Below, one piece after another: positions 36,364 through 49,310 of a stretch of 64,000 nucleotides of DNA. Source of the stretch: Karalla daura. Lineage: Eukaryota; Chordata; Actinopteri; Chaetodontiformes; Leiognathidae. Made by a program: the position numbers and the translations under genes. The stretch's first letter is position 1, and each line of letters begins with the position of its first letter. The notes below the pieces were generated by a model. It searched no databases. It was given only the letters and a program-made list of their open reading frames with translations, and was not told the origin of the DNA. Location: contig CM055196.1 in assembly GCA_029224185.1 (NCBI GenBank), forward strand, positions 24,576,673-24,640,672, read 5' to 3'.

Positions 36364-36673
36364 GTCTGAGCGCTGTGAGAAACAGGCCACATTTCAACAC
36401 GTTTCCTGCCTTCTCTTAATATTTTAATATTAATGTTGTGTATAATATTCCCTGGCAGCCTTACCTGGAAAAACGTCTCTTTTGAAATGGAGATAGCGTA
36501 ACAAGAGTGAATGTTACATTTCATGGATCTCCTCTTTTAACGCAGCGAGCTGTTATTATAATCATTAATCATCCGTGTTAGTTGCCGCCGGGCAGATTTA
36601 GTTGATCTCCCACGGACAAAATGGCTGCTTTCATCTCTGAGCCCCGCAATCAAAAGACTGGGACGGATGCTGT

Positions 36674-36696
36674 ACACACACACACACACACACACA
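36674..36696. repeat. (AC)n microsatellite, short
   Basis: Perfect AC array. Confidence 0.95.
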
Positions 36697-36891
36697 GACA
36701 TATATATACTTCACATCACATCACATACACATAAACCATGATAATGAAACAACAGTGACAATGGAAGATAATTCGCTGCTTAGTGATAAAACTCTTTTTT
36801 AATGATGTGACTTCACTGTTGACTTAAATGAGATGAATTCGAGACCATCAGGAGGACAATATAAAGCCGCTTTGCTGAGACTCTGCTTTGG

Positions 36892-36892
<1 letters not shown>

Positions 36893-36955
<63 letters not shown>
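36893..36955. repeat. (TG)n microsatellite
   Basis: Perfect TG array of about 31 units. Confidence 0.97.
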
Positions 36956-36956
<1 letters not shown>

Positions 36957-38485
36957 TCAGCGTATCTGAGACATTTAATTATTTCGGAACCATCTGTTCA
37001 GCGAAGCAGGGCGATCTAACACTTCTGACCAAACGACTTTATTATGATAAATTAAGTCCTAATGTGTGTGTCAGTTCTGAAATTGGTGCCATTATGTTGC
37101 ATTGTGTTCTTGCCTAATGATGCACGGTAACTTATTTGCCGAACAATGTAACTGTCACCGTGGACCTGGGTGACTTTGGAAAGTCCAATGACAATTATCT
37201 GTCGGGTGGAGATGATTCAGAAGGTTTCTGAAGGCCTCTCGCTGTCGCTCCCCTTCCTCCCTGGATGCTGCAGGTCTGCAGATGTTAACATCCGAGACAC
37301 GCTTGTCCCTCCTCACTGTGGCACTTTACTTATTTCCCTGAACAACCAAAACAGACTAATACGATATTAAAGGATGATTCCGGCTCCGGTCTCTCTGTCG
37401 TGTTTTCTGGTGACATCTGTGTGCATTCAAGGTGAAGGTAAATTACTGCAGTCATTTATGTTCAAGCCCATATCACAATCAAAGCTTCCCTTGGACAATC
37501 TATTCAAAAAATAAGAGTTTTCAACGTTTATGTAGGAGACAAGGTGTGAGAGTGACAGAAAGAGAGAGAGAGAGAGCACCAGCAAACCCTTGCATCATCA
37601 CTATGGAGCAGAGCATTAAGACAGTACTGGGGAAACAGAGGATTAGGTGCTTGAAACATATTAGACCTTTTTAAGGTAAACTTTGAAACCAGATAGAGAG
37701 AACAGAGAGAGAACAGAGAGGGAGAAGGGAGGAGGGGGTGATGTGTATCTGGCAGGAGGCTGCGAGGCAGACTGAGGAGCAGCTCCTCCCTGATGCTGAC
37801 ACTGTCAGAACAATTAACACCTCCTCGCCGCCTGGATGCTGAGCTCAGTCACCAAAACACCACGGCCACTTTAAATCTACCAGCACGCCACTTTAAAAAC
37901 AACTACGCTTTCATACCGCTGATATTTTCAACCGTATACTGCTAAAAGTGATTGACATTAGTTTGAAACTACGCTTTTTTATGTGACATACGAGACCCGA
38001 GACTTTATTTCATCCTGTGAACACCTATATTCTCATTCAGAGGACTGAATGCGTCTAGAATCAGGTGTAAAGTCTGAAGCACTTAAAGATTAGTCTCTAT
38101 TTGTTTCCCAGTATGATGAATGGATGAAGGAATGAAGCAGAGATCAGCTGCCATGTTGACAGGGAGACAAACAGTGAATAGTGACTCCCAGCAGATTGTT
38201 TTTTTTAAGAAGTGGATCTGTTTCCTGTCCTTGGTAAGCAGGAACAGAACAATGTATGTCTTTGGTGAGTAATGCTGAAGAGCTCTACGTCTTCATCATC
38301 CACGCAGCTGATAATTTTATGAGTCGTGTGTTTGCCTGGGATGTGCAACTGTGCTTACAGTTCTCATGATGGATGGTTATTGATCCCGTTCTGGCTCGGA
38401 CAGAAAGGCGACTGCCAGGCCGAAGTCCCGCAGAGTCGAAGCCCAAGAGCATCAGATCAATGTTGGAGCCTGCTGGGAACATACA

Positions 38486-38554
38486 TCATGATCAGCATCA
38501 TCCTCATCATCATCCTCATCATCCTCATCTTCATCATCATCCTCATCATCACCT
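38486..38554. repeat. (ATC/CTC) trinucleotide repeat
   Basis: Alternating CATCAT and CATCCT words, imperfect. Confidence 0.9.
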
Positions 38555-40267
38555 GACGACAGAGTACACACACAAACAGGAGCAGGAGGATTTGGATTCA
38601 GGACGCATCAAATCTGAGGTAACTAGGTTGCAGCTGTGGGATGAAACAATCCCATTAGTTCTAGGATTGAAACAGCACCGACACTGCTGCTTTTATTTGG
38701 CAAACACTTTAATTAATACTAATAAATATATGGCGGAAAACATCCCGCATCCAGCCACCCACGCCGCTCCCACTGCTGCGAATCACACGCGAGATTTAAC
38801 TTGACAGTTATCTGCCCCAAAACAAACAGTCCACGTCTTCCTGCTTTACTTATAGCTTTTAACCAAATCAGCAGCTCTTAATGGCAACTTTTTTCCTCTT
38901 CATTAAGTTCATTTGCAGTCGCATGCTGCTTCTCCAAACCTAAAAGACTGTGAAAAGAGTGAGTGGAGCATTTCTGTCTCCAAATGTCAAGCTTCAGGGG
39001 ACGTGATGCAGTCTCAGCTACCAGCTTTAAAAGGCTGCAGTCAGAAGCTTCAATCACTGGCTGTAATGACAGGCCGAGTCCATGCTTTCACAGGGGTGTC
39101 ATGAAGTAAAAAACTGTAAAAGGAGCTTTTCGTCATTCAGGTGTGCACACAGTGTGAATAAATGCTCCCGCCTCAGAAATGGAGCTTCATCCATGTAGTT
39201 GTGGGTTCTACTTGACAGGCGGCCTCATCACTTCTGAGCGTGTGTATGAGGATAAATCGAGAAGGTTCCAGGGTTTCAGTTTGTGCACTCAGAGAAAGCA
39301 CCAGCTCTGTTTCCATTACAGCCAAATAAAAAAAGATATTTCTGAAACTTCAGTAAAATGTAACTGCTACTTGCAGGTGTTTCTATTGAAGGTGGTTTGT
39401 GAATGAGCCCTAAATGCGTGTGACACAAGATAATTCTGGTCAAATCGCATCCTGTAAGTCTCCCATTTTGAATTTTCATGGTTTTATTGGACATTTTTAT
39501 TCGGGTTAGAGAAAGGTTCAGTCTCATATTGACCCCCTACATCACGTCAAGTGATGTGTAAGTTTCCATCATATTGCAATAAAACTTTTACATCTACATC
39601 TGTGAAACCACCTCAGAAGAGCATAGAAATGTTTTAGTGATATTTGAGAGGTTTTTTAACATTTAGGTGGTTCCACCACCAGTTTTTTGGCGGGATAATT
39701 ACGTTTTGTGCGTTTCTAGGCTGAATGGGAACACGCCTGGCGATAAACCTCAGAGTTAAATGAGAGGTGTGATTGTGCCGCAGATCCTTAAATCTGATGT
39801 CTCTCTGTCTCCAGACCCATGGCAGAAACATTAACTAACTTCCTGCACCTGGTAGATTATACACTCCACTAAGTGCACCTCATACACACACTCACAGCAG
39901 CCAGTGACAGGCTGCCACATTAGCCACATCACTGCCAACATTAACCTGCTCGTGTCGGTCATTATGGAAGGAGCCGGATGCTTCTTTCAGATGCACTGAC
40001 TCATTTACATTCACTGGCGTCATTTACACAAGGAAAAGTTCAGATTTGTTCTGCGACACCCACAAACTTTTTAAGCTCATTATGTTACATTATGTCAAGT
40101 TTCCTTTCGTAGAATCGCAGAGCAAACAGGTAACAAAAGACGAACAAGTGGACGTGTTGAGACGTGACAGACGAGCATTGATCTGTCCCAGCCGAACACA
40201 GTCTCAGTGAATGGGAGCAGAGTAAGCTGCTTACACGCACTGCTGCTGCCGTCGACTTAGCCAGAAT

Positions 40268-40270
<3 letters not shown>

Positions 40271-40311
<41 letters not shown>
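40271..40311. repeat. (CA)n microsatellite
   Basis: Perfect CA array. Confidence 0.97.
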
Positions 40312-40314
<3 letters not shown>

Positions 40315-42053
40315 CCGTCACATCCCAGCTTTTGCGTGTGATTATGTTACTGGAGCACAGTCAAAGTATATGAACTCACTGCGACCTACTCGCACTCTAC
40401 CTATATACACATTTAATAACAGTTAATTGTTTGTATATCAAAGAAAAGTGCAATTTTGCTCTTTTTTTACTTTCTGGCTACTTTCCCTCTAAATTCAACA
40501 TCATAGCTCCCTCAACATGAACATCTACACGGGTTCAACATTCTCCACGTTCATGGCAGAGCTCAGCAGGTGCTTTTCCATTTGCACTGTGAATGTATAT
40601 AGCTTAAATGGCCAGTAATGGAAAAGCCTTTCTTACCTTCTTTATGCTTTTGTAAGGTTGCACTTTAGACATGTCGATATAACAGTTTATAACAAAAGTG
40701 CACTCACATTTACATGTCACCAGACCTGACAGGTCACATGACCAGCTCCCTTCAGGTCAGATGTGTGGACAGAGGAATAGGCTGAACCGATGCTGCATCT
40801 GATTAAAATATCTTAAATGAAATTGTTAAATGTTCTGCATGAGACTGGGGGAAAACATGGGACATGTTATAAATCGCCCCTTTGAAACTGATAGCTTCAT
40901 TATGGTGAATGCTTACTGCTCATGTCAGTTCTATGGGAATGTTTTATATATTTCATCATTTTCAGCCAGGCATCTGCTCAGTCAATCTGCCGATATTGAG
41001 TCCGTTTAAGAACGCTAAGTTCATGTGATTATCCTAATCAAGAAACCTAGTTAAGTTGCACATACCCAACTCATTTAAAACTCGATACCACTGAGTCAAT
41101 ACTGAGGAACTGAGGGTATCTGAGGAGCTACTGAACACGGTTGCACAGAACTGCTTGAGACTTGATGTTTAATTCACTTTGAGAGTGACAGGAAAGTTAT
41201 AATGTAGAGCAGCAATCTAACACATGACAAATAACATGCTATCTCAATATCCTGAGCAAAGCAAAGACAAAGGAGAGAGTTTCAGTGTGGACTCGATCAA
41301 TAGATGCTCTGTTCATCTTGGTAAAGCAGAATTAAGACAAGACTGATGAAACTTAACTTCTTAATTTGTGGCACAAAATTAAAAGTTCACACCAAACTGG
41401 ATGCAGCAGGAACAGTGAACAGTGAGGCTGAATAAACAAGCAGATCCATGTGAATAGAAGTAAAGTTGCTGCTCTAAATCCTGGAGGTGGAAACTTCCAC
41501 CGCCGTCCGTATTGTTAGTCAGTGTTAATAGTTCCTTTGTGCTGACAATCAGCGCGGCCCATTCAGCGAGCCGCCTCTGCTCTCCAGACTGATACGCAGC
41601 TCCCTGAAAACTGCCTTCATGTCAATCTCCCAATCCCGATTGTTTCTTTATCTCCTTCATGCAATTTACAAGATAGTGGGCTGGATGTGTAACCCATTGT
41701 CCCCATTCTTTCATAGCAGCCTGTTTCCCTCCCTCACACCTCCCTGCTATTATTTATGATTATTATAGGGTTACAGGAATGTCAGGCCTCTCCGAGTGCC
41801 GGAGATCGAGGAAGCGAGGCTTATTCTACTGTTGCGCGCATTGTAAGTCATTCTGGGTAACGGCTAAATGACTCGCATAAAAATGCTAATGCAGTGCCAC
41901 TCAAAGTTAGAGCCGTTTTAATATTTCGGAAGAAGGGAGGGCCCGTGCTTTTCTTTCAGGGCTATATATACTCTCTTCTTTGACAGAGAATCGCTAATAA
42001 TGCCGTTAATGTCATAAAAAGTGACAGGCGGCAGATGAAGCACAGGCTGGACG

Positions 42054-42054
<1 letters not shown>
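40312..42054. other. Non-coding stretch; right part possibly regulatory
   Basis: No gene recognised. The block at 41,540-42,020 is listed separately because of its repeat-free character. Confidence 0.5.
41540..42020. promoter_or_regulatory. Candidate conserved non-coding element
   Basis: A 480-base repeat-free block with CATGCAATTTACAAG, ATTATTTATGATTATTATAGGG, ACTCGCATAAAAATGCTAATGCAG, GGGCTATATATAC and CGCTAATAATGCCGTTAATG. Motif-rich and non-coding, and it ends just before a TG array. Conservation is not testable here. Confidence 0.3.

Positions 42055-42102
<48 letters not shown>
42055..42102. repeat. (TG)n microsatellite
   Basis: Perfect TG array of 24 units. Confidence 0.97.
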
Positions 42103-42103
<1 letters not shown>

Positions 42104-44721
42104 AGAGACAGTGCATATGACTTAAAAAGCTCATCACACGACCACTCGGAGGAGATCCTGTCAGTGAATGAAGCCTCATTTATGGCTTTCCTCTCTGCTT
42201 TCCACGCTCTGTCGCTGCAGATGGAAACGTGGAGATGTTTCCACGTCTACGTGTGACACGACCGCGTTCACGTCCCAGGCTGCACCACACCGCGTCCTTC
42301 CTCAGGCTGCACCGTTCTAACTTTTGTTTCCAGAGTCTGATTGAAAATTCACGGTGACTCTGATGCTCTTGGACAAGTTGGACAGTTGTTAATTAGTTTG
42401 TCTTTTTTAATCATTTTGGGAAGAGCCGAATGAAACCCGCGCGTCAGCCTCAATCACGCTGTCTTTTCATCTTTTTCTATTGCAGAGGTTTTAATCGTAT
42501 CACAAAGACCCTCCTGTCACCTCGCAGTCTGTTGACAGCCCGAATTCCTGGCATCACCACTGATTACACCCGCGAGAGAAATGCAGTCTGGCAGATTTAA
42601 TAACATTCAAATATGGTGATTGTGTAACAGGAAAAAGGTAAAAAACTTTGCAGTGTTGTTAATCCCTTTTTAAGTCTCCATAAAAAAACATCCACATGTG
42701 TCCATAAACGTGTGGACGTGTGCCTGTGCTTGTGCTGGGCAGGTTTGGCCTTTTGTTTCCCTGAATAATCCTGTGAAGCTGGACTGTGGAGCAGTGGCTC
42801 CGAGCTGCAGGTCAGCTCCAGTCAGGAGACTGAGTGTGACCACGGACACTGGAGAGGCTCACAAACTAAACACTGCAATACAACAAAATGGGGATGGTAT
42901 ACAGCACAGTTTGAGCTGAGACTGAACCTTTTCCATAAAACATCTCATAAAACAACTGAAGCTCCATATGAGCCTCAGAACCCCAATGTCAGCCTCACCA
43001 TTATATCAGACTAGCTTCAGAGTTTGGCAGGATTCATGCCTGTGGAATGAGAGTGACTCCCTGAAAGGCTCAGAGTCTCCACGGCAGTGGTGCAGTCGAT
43101 GCTGTAGTGAAGTGTTTGACAACAGCGTGTGGATGTGGCGTTCACACGTGTTGAAGCAACGAGCAGCGCAGGGGAAATGAAACACTCAGTAAATCAAGTT
43201 TCAGCGTGAAAAGCAGGTTGAGGAGGCGCTCTCTGTCCCTGCGTCTGAATGACACACTCACTCCCTGCGACCCGAGGAGTTTCACGCCACATTCACCTCC
43301 ACAGATGTCGAGCTGCGTTCCCACTACAAGTAACGTGGAAAAACTGAGCAAAGCCGCACACATTACACCAAATCTATGAGGCCAAGTCTGACATATGCAA
43401 TCTTCTTTGCCTACACTGAGAGAACCTGCCCTGCCTTTGTGCACATAGAGATGACTGAACCATTTGTGACGTTCTTATAAACGACGCATTAATTAACATC
43501 ATCTCGAGGCATCAATCTCTGTGCACATCCTTAAAGTGGAACGTGTCACTCGCAGCTTCAAAGTGAGCTGCAAATAGAAACCAACACGGAATTCAAACTT
43601 CTGTGCATTTGATTTTACACGCGGTCTTTTTTGGGAGGCGTATTTTTAGAGCCTCGGTGGAACTTTGAAGAGGAAAAGGAGCTAATGAGTGGTTTGTAGG
43701 CACTTTGATTTCAGTCATGAATCTGTACAAGGAGACTGGATTTAACTCCCGGCTCCGCAGCCAGAGCTAGGCTGGAAATCTGAGTACAGTCGGTTGCACC
43801 ATCATGATGCAAAACGCAGTTTAAAAGTACAGCGTGTTTTTTGATCCGTCATGAAAGCTGTTTCACAGACTTGCAGCCTTTGGGAAGTGATACAGTCACT
43901 AAAATGTTGCTCGTGAGCTCAACTTTCTAAAGGGAGGAGGCCGAACCTGCTGGCGTGGCGCTTTTGTTAAACTGGAAATCCCGATTATTCTAACCAGAGG
44001 TGACTGGCCCTGCATCTGCTGCCCCAGCAATTAATGAGATGGGTCTCAGGAGTCAGCGAGGCAGATCCCCGGATAGAGCTGTCCACTTTATCTTAGCCTG
44101 CATGGAAGCATTGCAGGCCAGACAGTGATTTAGTGGCCGGGCTGCGTAGAAAGGTCACAGCTTCCTGTAGCACGCTGCAGGACCTCCCCTACTGTATCCA
44201 GCAGAGTAATGGGGGCTGACTCCACACGCTCTCCGCTAACATTAACATTTTTCTTTCGTGACAAGCCTCAGATTTCTTCACTCTTAAGATGCTGCTTTTT
44301 TTTTTCTTTGTTGCCACAGTCAGTGGTGATGATGGAGTGCAGTGCTCAAACAGAAAACAGGAGGGTTTTAGTCAGCAGCAGTGATCTTACTGTCCAGATG
44401 TAATCCAGCTGGAGGCCAGCGACGTACATGTTCCCCAGCCTAGAGGCCAGGCCGCGGTGCTTCTGGACAGCACAGATGTATCTGTAGCGCAACAAGATAA
44501 CAGATAAACATGCAGCTACACATTTGTGTTAACACACCTGGGGTTCTAGATGCATTCAAGTTCCCCCAGAATAAAGAAAGACATGGATGCAGAAAACACT
44601 GGAATGCAACGTGTTTTGTGAAAGGTTCAGTTACATCTGCTCTTAGTCCTGACTCCACACCCTTCTCTCTTTCTACAAAAACTATTTTAAGAAGAAACGC
44701 AACCTTTTCTAAATCGTAATA
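42103..44721. other. Non-coding stretch, no gene recognised
   Basis: Unclassified sequence. A poly(T) run lies near 44,297-44,305. No splice-bounded frame resembles a protein. Confidence 0.5.
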
Positions 44722-44960
44722 GTCTAGTAGTATAGTAGAATAGTAGAATAGAATAGAATCTGCCTTTATTCACAAATGTGGGAATTTCAAACTGCACAGC
44801 AGTATAATGGGGGTAGTCTTGCACCAACCAAGGAATATTTGACCATAAGGAAATTAAGGAAAACTAAACAAATTTTAGATAAGTAAAAATACAAACATCG
44901 CTGGAACAAATACAAATAAACAAAAGATTTTACTATTGAATTAGAATATTAAACATTCAA
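44722..44960 (-). mobile_element. Non-LTR retrotransposon 3' end, minus strand, with (TAGAA)n tail
   Basis: Starts with TAGTAGTATAGTAGAATAGTAGAATAGAATAGAATCTGCCTTTATTCAC and continues with TGTGGGAATTTCAAACTGCACAGC. On the minus strand this is the familiar fish LINE ending AATAAAGGCAGATTCTATTCTA. Only the 3' part is present. Confidence 0.6.
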
Positions 44961-46946
44961 AAGACTATTTTAGACATTTTATGTGTGTATCCAATTAATA
45001 ATATTGCCAAAATATCCCCAACACATCAGCATATCCACACTGTGCCAACATCAATCAACACTTCCTTGGACACATGCGTCTCAGGTTAGATTCCTTCCAT
45101 GCAGCTCACGGCAGACGTGTCATGAAGGAGAAACAAAGGAGATGAGATGACAGTGAGTGAGTTTAAGTCTCAAACAAACAGTCGTCTGGCTCCGCCTGCA
45201 TCCTCCAGCATCATTAGGACAGTGACTCACATGAACTTTTCTCTTACCTGCCAGTGGAACGGCTGTGCTCACTGGTCGGTGGTCGGGGAGTAGGCGTTGA
45301 TTAGACGTTGCACAGACTCCTACGCAGGAGTCCTTCCACTTCCCACAAACCAGACGAATCCTTCGCTTCAGAAGAGTGTTGCAGTGATTTCACTGTGCCA
45401 GATCGGAGTCCGTGACAGAACAAGAGATCAGGGCGATAATGTGCTGTTAACACTGACATTCATTCAGCGCGGCTGAGCGCCGCCATGGTCGGAGGCTTGT
45501 TGATGGCGGTGAGGACGCAAAGTTCACTCTCAGCACACTCATCAAACCACTCACGTCGAGCTGTAAAACGGAGACAACTCTGCGGCTTTTAAAAGGAAAA
45601 CCCTCTCAGGAATGCTCTGCAATCCATTTAATGTAATGACCATGGAAACACACACACACACACACACGCACACACACAGTGTAGCATGAGGGTAATTCTT
45701 CAGTGGATAATTGAGACTACTTGCAAGGTTCTGGTGAGAAAAAGTCCTGATTGCGCTGAGATCTGGTGCCTCGGGCCACATAATCCACGCTGTGAGCACA
45801 GATGGCTGATAGTGATTTAAACAGACTCTCGCAGCTTATTTTGGAAGCTCAACCAATCAACTTGTACCTTTTAAAAAGTAACTTGTGCATGCATTGAATT
45901 TGTCAGCACGACATGAGGTGTGAGTGAGGCGCAGGCTGGCTGAGGTGACCTTGAGTGGATGTGGAAGGGTCTGCAGCCATTGACCAGGCTTGTTTTATCT
46001 CCATCTTTGATCGGCTGCCATCGATCTCCGCTGCCTGTGAAATGAGCAGGGGACACCATTTATTCTGCGCCTTCTTACGTGGGATACAGATCAGTCATCT
46101 GGGGTCATGTGCGATGGCCTCCCCCTCCCCGTGAGATCAGGCTGAGGAGATCCAGAGGAAAGCGATTAAAAGAGGTTTTGCCCCCGGATGGCAAAGACTT
46201 TCCCTCTGAAGGTGACGCGCTGACACTGGACTTAAAAGAAAACTCTCAAACTTTGTCAGCGACTCGCCTGACTCCTCACTGAACTGGACAAAGAGAGCAG
46301 CTGAAGGTGGAAGATTTCAGCAGGAACTGGAAGTTTATTAATCAACACCAGTCGTTTGTGTTGTTTGATGTTGGTCTGGAAATCAAAGTGCGCTCAGTAT
46401 CTCTTCATCTTATTTTTACAACTCAACAATTATCAGTTAATTGAGGCTTGACTGTCTTTGTTTAGATGTTAAAGATGCACAACTTATGATTCAAAGTGGC
46501 TGGAATAGTTTTAAATCTACATTATTAAACAGGAAAGTTGTTTCATCAGAAAGCAACAAAAGCTCTGGATTGCTGTTTGAAGGCTTAACACACACACATA
46601 TAACAGGAAACGCAGAGCAGAACCAGATAAGAAAGCACGTTTACAAAGACCATTTACAAAAATGGTCTTTGTTTTCCTTTTGTCTTTGTTTTGAATTAAG
46701 ACAGAAAACAGTTTCATGGAGCTTCAAGATTATCAAATCTCTTTCTTTTCACCTTCCAAGACTATTTTTTCACTGCTATTAAGTTACTTTTGCTCAGTCA
46801 TCACTTATGTGTATGTTTAAAAAACAGAAAACAAGTTTAATGGAGAGAATTTTCTCACAGGTGATGTACAGTAAACAACTGAGAAACAGCTTAAAGGAGG
46901 CAAAGTGAACCTTTACTGTGTTTTCTGCATCAGTAACTCTCTGTGC

Positions 46947-46948
<2 letters not shown>
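44961..46948. other. Non-coding stretch, no gene recognised
   Basis: Includes a (CA) array at 45,649-45,678 and a perfect 13-bp hairpin at 46,643-46,672. No gene recognised. Confidence 0.5.
45649..45678. repeat. (CA)n microsatellite, short
   Basis: CA array with one CG interruption. Confidence 0.95.
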
Positions 46949-46987
<39 letters not shown>

Positions 46988-47065
46988 AGAGAGAGACAGT
47001 GTGTGTGTGTGTGTGTGTGTGTGTGTCTGTGTGTGTGTGTTTGAGAGAGAGACAGTGTGTGTGTG
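46949..47065. repeat. Compound (TG)n/(GA)n microsatellite
   Basis: Two TG arrays, each followed by TTTGAGAGAGAGACAG, so the compound unit is itself duplicated (about 46,975-47,003 and 47,034-47,060). Confidence 0.95.
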
Positions 47066-47177
47066 ACCATAAGTGTCTGCACTGAGCTGATAGTGCTCTC
47101 AGCTTGAGCCTGCCACAAAACTGCTTTAAACTTTGATTCAGATGAACTGAGTCCCACCATTATCTAAAAGACAGTTG

Positions 47178-47198
47178 CACACACACACACACACACAA

Positions 47199-47246
<48 letters not shown>
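47178..47246. repeat. (AC)n microsatellite
   Basis: AC array with an AAACGC interruption near 47,198. It lies about 110 bases from a TG array of opposite sense. Confidence 0.96.
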
Positions 47247-47249
<3 letters not shown>

Positions 47250-48879
47250 CATAGCATCCTGCCAATCGACGGGTCCAGGTGTTCAGGAGAAGAAGCTCCC
47301 CACGACGTATCATCCCTCGTCTCCAGCTTTCTTCTCTGACTCTGGGCTTCCTGGTCGGTGGGAATTAGAGACTAAACTGATCTTGAAAGCGTTTTCTCCT
47401 CTTTAAACCATGTGAAGCCTGCTACAGAGAAACACCCGCAGGTGTGGCTGAACCTATCTGCCGGTGTCACCGGGAGCAGGGGAACCTGGGGTACCAGATC
47501 AGTGTCACATGAAAACCTCATCAAACTAATCACAACTAGAAGAAGAGACAGGAAGTCCAGGTGCTGGGTTTAAACTGCAGTGGAAGCTTTAAAAGGTTCA
47601 GAAAAGTTCCTCAACCCTTAAAAGACCTTGTGATCAGGACCTTTTGAACAGCATTTACTGGCTCCTGCATCATCCTGTGTTGAGATGTTTATTTTCTCAG
47701 ACTGATGGTTTGTTTCACTCTTTTTTGGTCATTTCAGAAGAAAATAGTCCTGATTTGAGATATTAAAGGCAGGGGCTGTGGTATTTCTCCACTGTAGCAC
47801 AGTCTGTCTCCGGCCGAGGATCCATGGGGGGTCTGTTTCTGCCTCCTCCGGCTTTCAGCCCAGCGCCTCATTAGCGGGTGGAGTAATCCTGATTATATGA
47901 CCTCCTGTGAAAGGCTTGTTGCAGCGAGATGGGATCGGCGTGCAGGTCACCGTCAAATCTTTTCCTCCCTGTTGAGTCTGAACGCCCTGACAGAGACAAA
48001 ATTCACAAACACACAAACGAAGGAGGAGAGAGTAAAAGAAGCTTCCTGAGGGTGAAAAGTGAGGCATGATGAAGTGGAGCTGACAGGTCGGGTCAGCGTT
48101 GGCGTCAGCAGTCACATAATTGGCTTCTCAGCTTGAAAATAATATGGTTGGGATCAGGTAATGCTGTGTCTCACTCTGGTAATGCTGCTGTTGTTTTTCT
48201 GGGAAATGGGCCGTGCAGCCTTATATATCTTCAACAGAGACAAAATAGAGCCATTTTTCTGTCACAGCCTAACAACAAGGTTACCGCACGGCTCCAAATT
48301 AATAAAGACTTGTGTGTTCAGCAACATTAATTCTGCTGCATGCTCGGACTCTGACTACACTCTGCAGAGTGTATAGGACAGTGAACGATCTTGACATTCT
48401 GACCCGATGATGGGACTGGGATCACACCTTCTGATTCAGGTGAGACACATGTCTAATCCAGATCATTCACAACTGAGATGTTTCACTCAATACCAGAATC
48501 AGAGGATGAAAGACGTACGGGGGTTCATCCTTGGAGGACCACAAGCATCTAAACAAAGTCTGATTCAAAATTGTGTACTCCCTTTTTTTTACAGGATATG
48601 AAGGCTTTGACCTGCTGCTGTTGCACAAGCCTGAATCCTCAGAGGATCAAATGCAATCCGCACTAAACAACAGGCTGAGATATTCCGGGCTGGACCACAG
48701 CAGTGCTCTTATATTTTATGTATGATATACAGACATCCCTGGAGGCTTGGCAGCCTCAAAAAAGCCCAATTCCATTGAAGGTCCCCCCGGATTAAACATC
48801 TCCATTTCAAGTTCAGATCATTTCAAAGGGAAGTTTCTGCCATTTAAATAATCTTGAATTTCTAGTGCTAGTTATGCAC
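47247..48879. other. Non-coding stretch, no gene recognised
   Basis: Unclassified; short frames only. Confidence 0.5.
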
Positions 48880-49310
48880 TTGTGGGCAGCATGGATGTAA
48901 GAAGGTCCTAGGTTCAGTTCCTGGGTCCCACCAAAGGCCAGTTCTGTGTAGAGTCTGAATGTTCTCCTCATGTCTCTGGTCAGCAGATGCTGTGGTTTCC
49001 TCCCAGTCTAAGAACATGCATGTTAACATTAATCTGGAGACTCTAAACTCCCAGTATAGACCGCAGACCTGTCCAGGGTGTGTTCCCTGCCTTCAGTCTA
49101 TTTGAGCTGCAGATGAATGCCTGGTGGTGTTTTTTCATCCTTGTGTCCGTTCATATAATCGATATATATTCCTGTGCAGCTCCTCAGGAGGTGGGAGCTG
49201 ATCTCAGCTGCCACTGGGAGGCGGAGTCCACTGTGAACTGGTTTCCAGTTCATCACAGGAGCTGCCACAGAGACAAACCACACTTCGCTCTCACATTCCT
49301 GCCCCAGTTT
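48880..49310. repeat. Composite SINE-like repeat: plus copy joined to inverted 3' part
   Basis: The plus-sense part runs through GTAAGAAGGTCCTAGGTTCAG, GTAGAGTCTGAATGTTCTCC, GGTTTCCTCCCAGTC, GGAGACTCTAAACTCCC and GACCTGTCCAGGGTGTG. From about 49,140 the sequence reads as the reverse complement of the same family (GTCCGTTCATATAATCG... GGAGCTGATCTCAGCTG... CCAGTTCATCACAGG). The 53.2 kb copy has the same join, so this is probably a composite family. Confidence 0.6.

Larger units (their letters stand above)
36364..40270. other. Non-coding stretch with several microsatellites
   Basis: No gene recognised. Simple repeats at 36,674-36,696, 36,893-36,955, 37,561-37,576 (GA) and 38,486-38,554. The remainder is unclassified. 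Confidence 0.5.

Noticed and set aside
48880..48960. tRNA gene (GGTTCAGTTCC resembles a B box)
   Set aside because: It belongs to the head of the SINE-like repeat, and no cloverleaf can be drawn.
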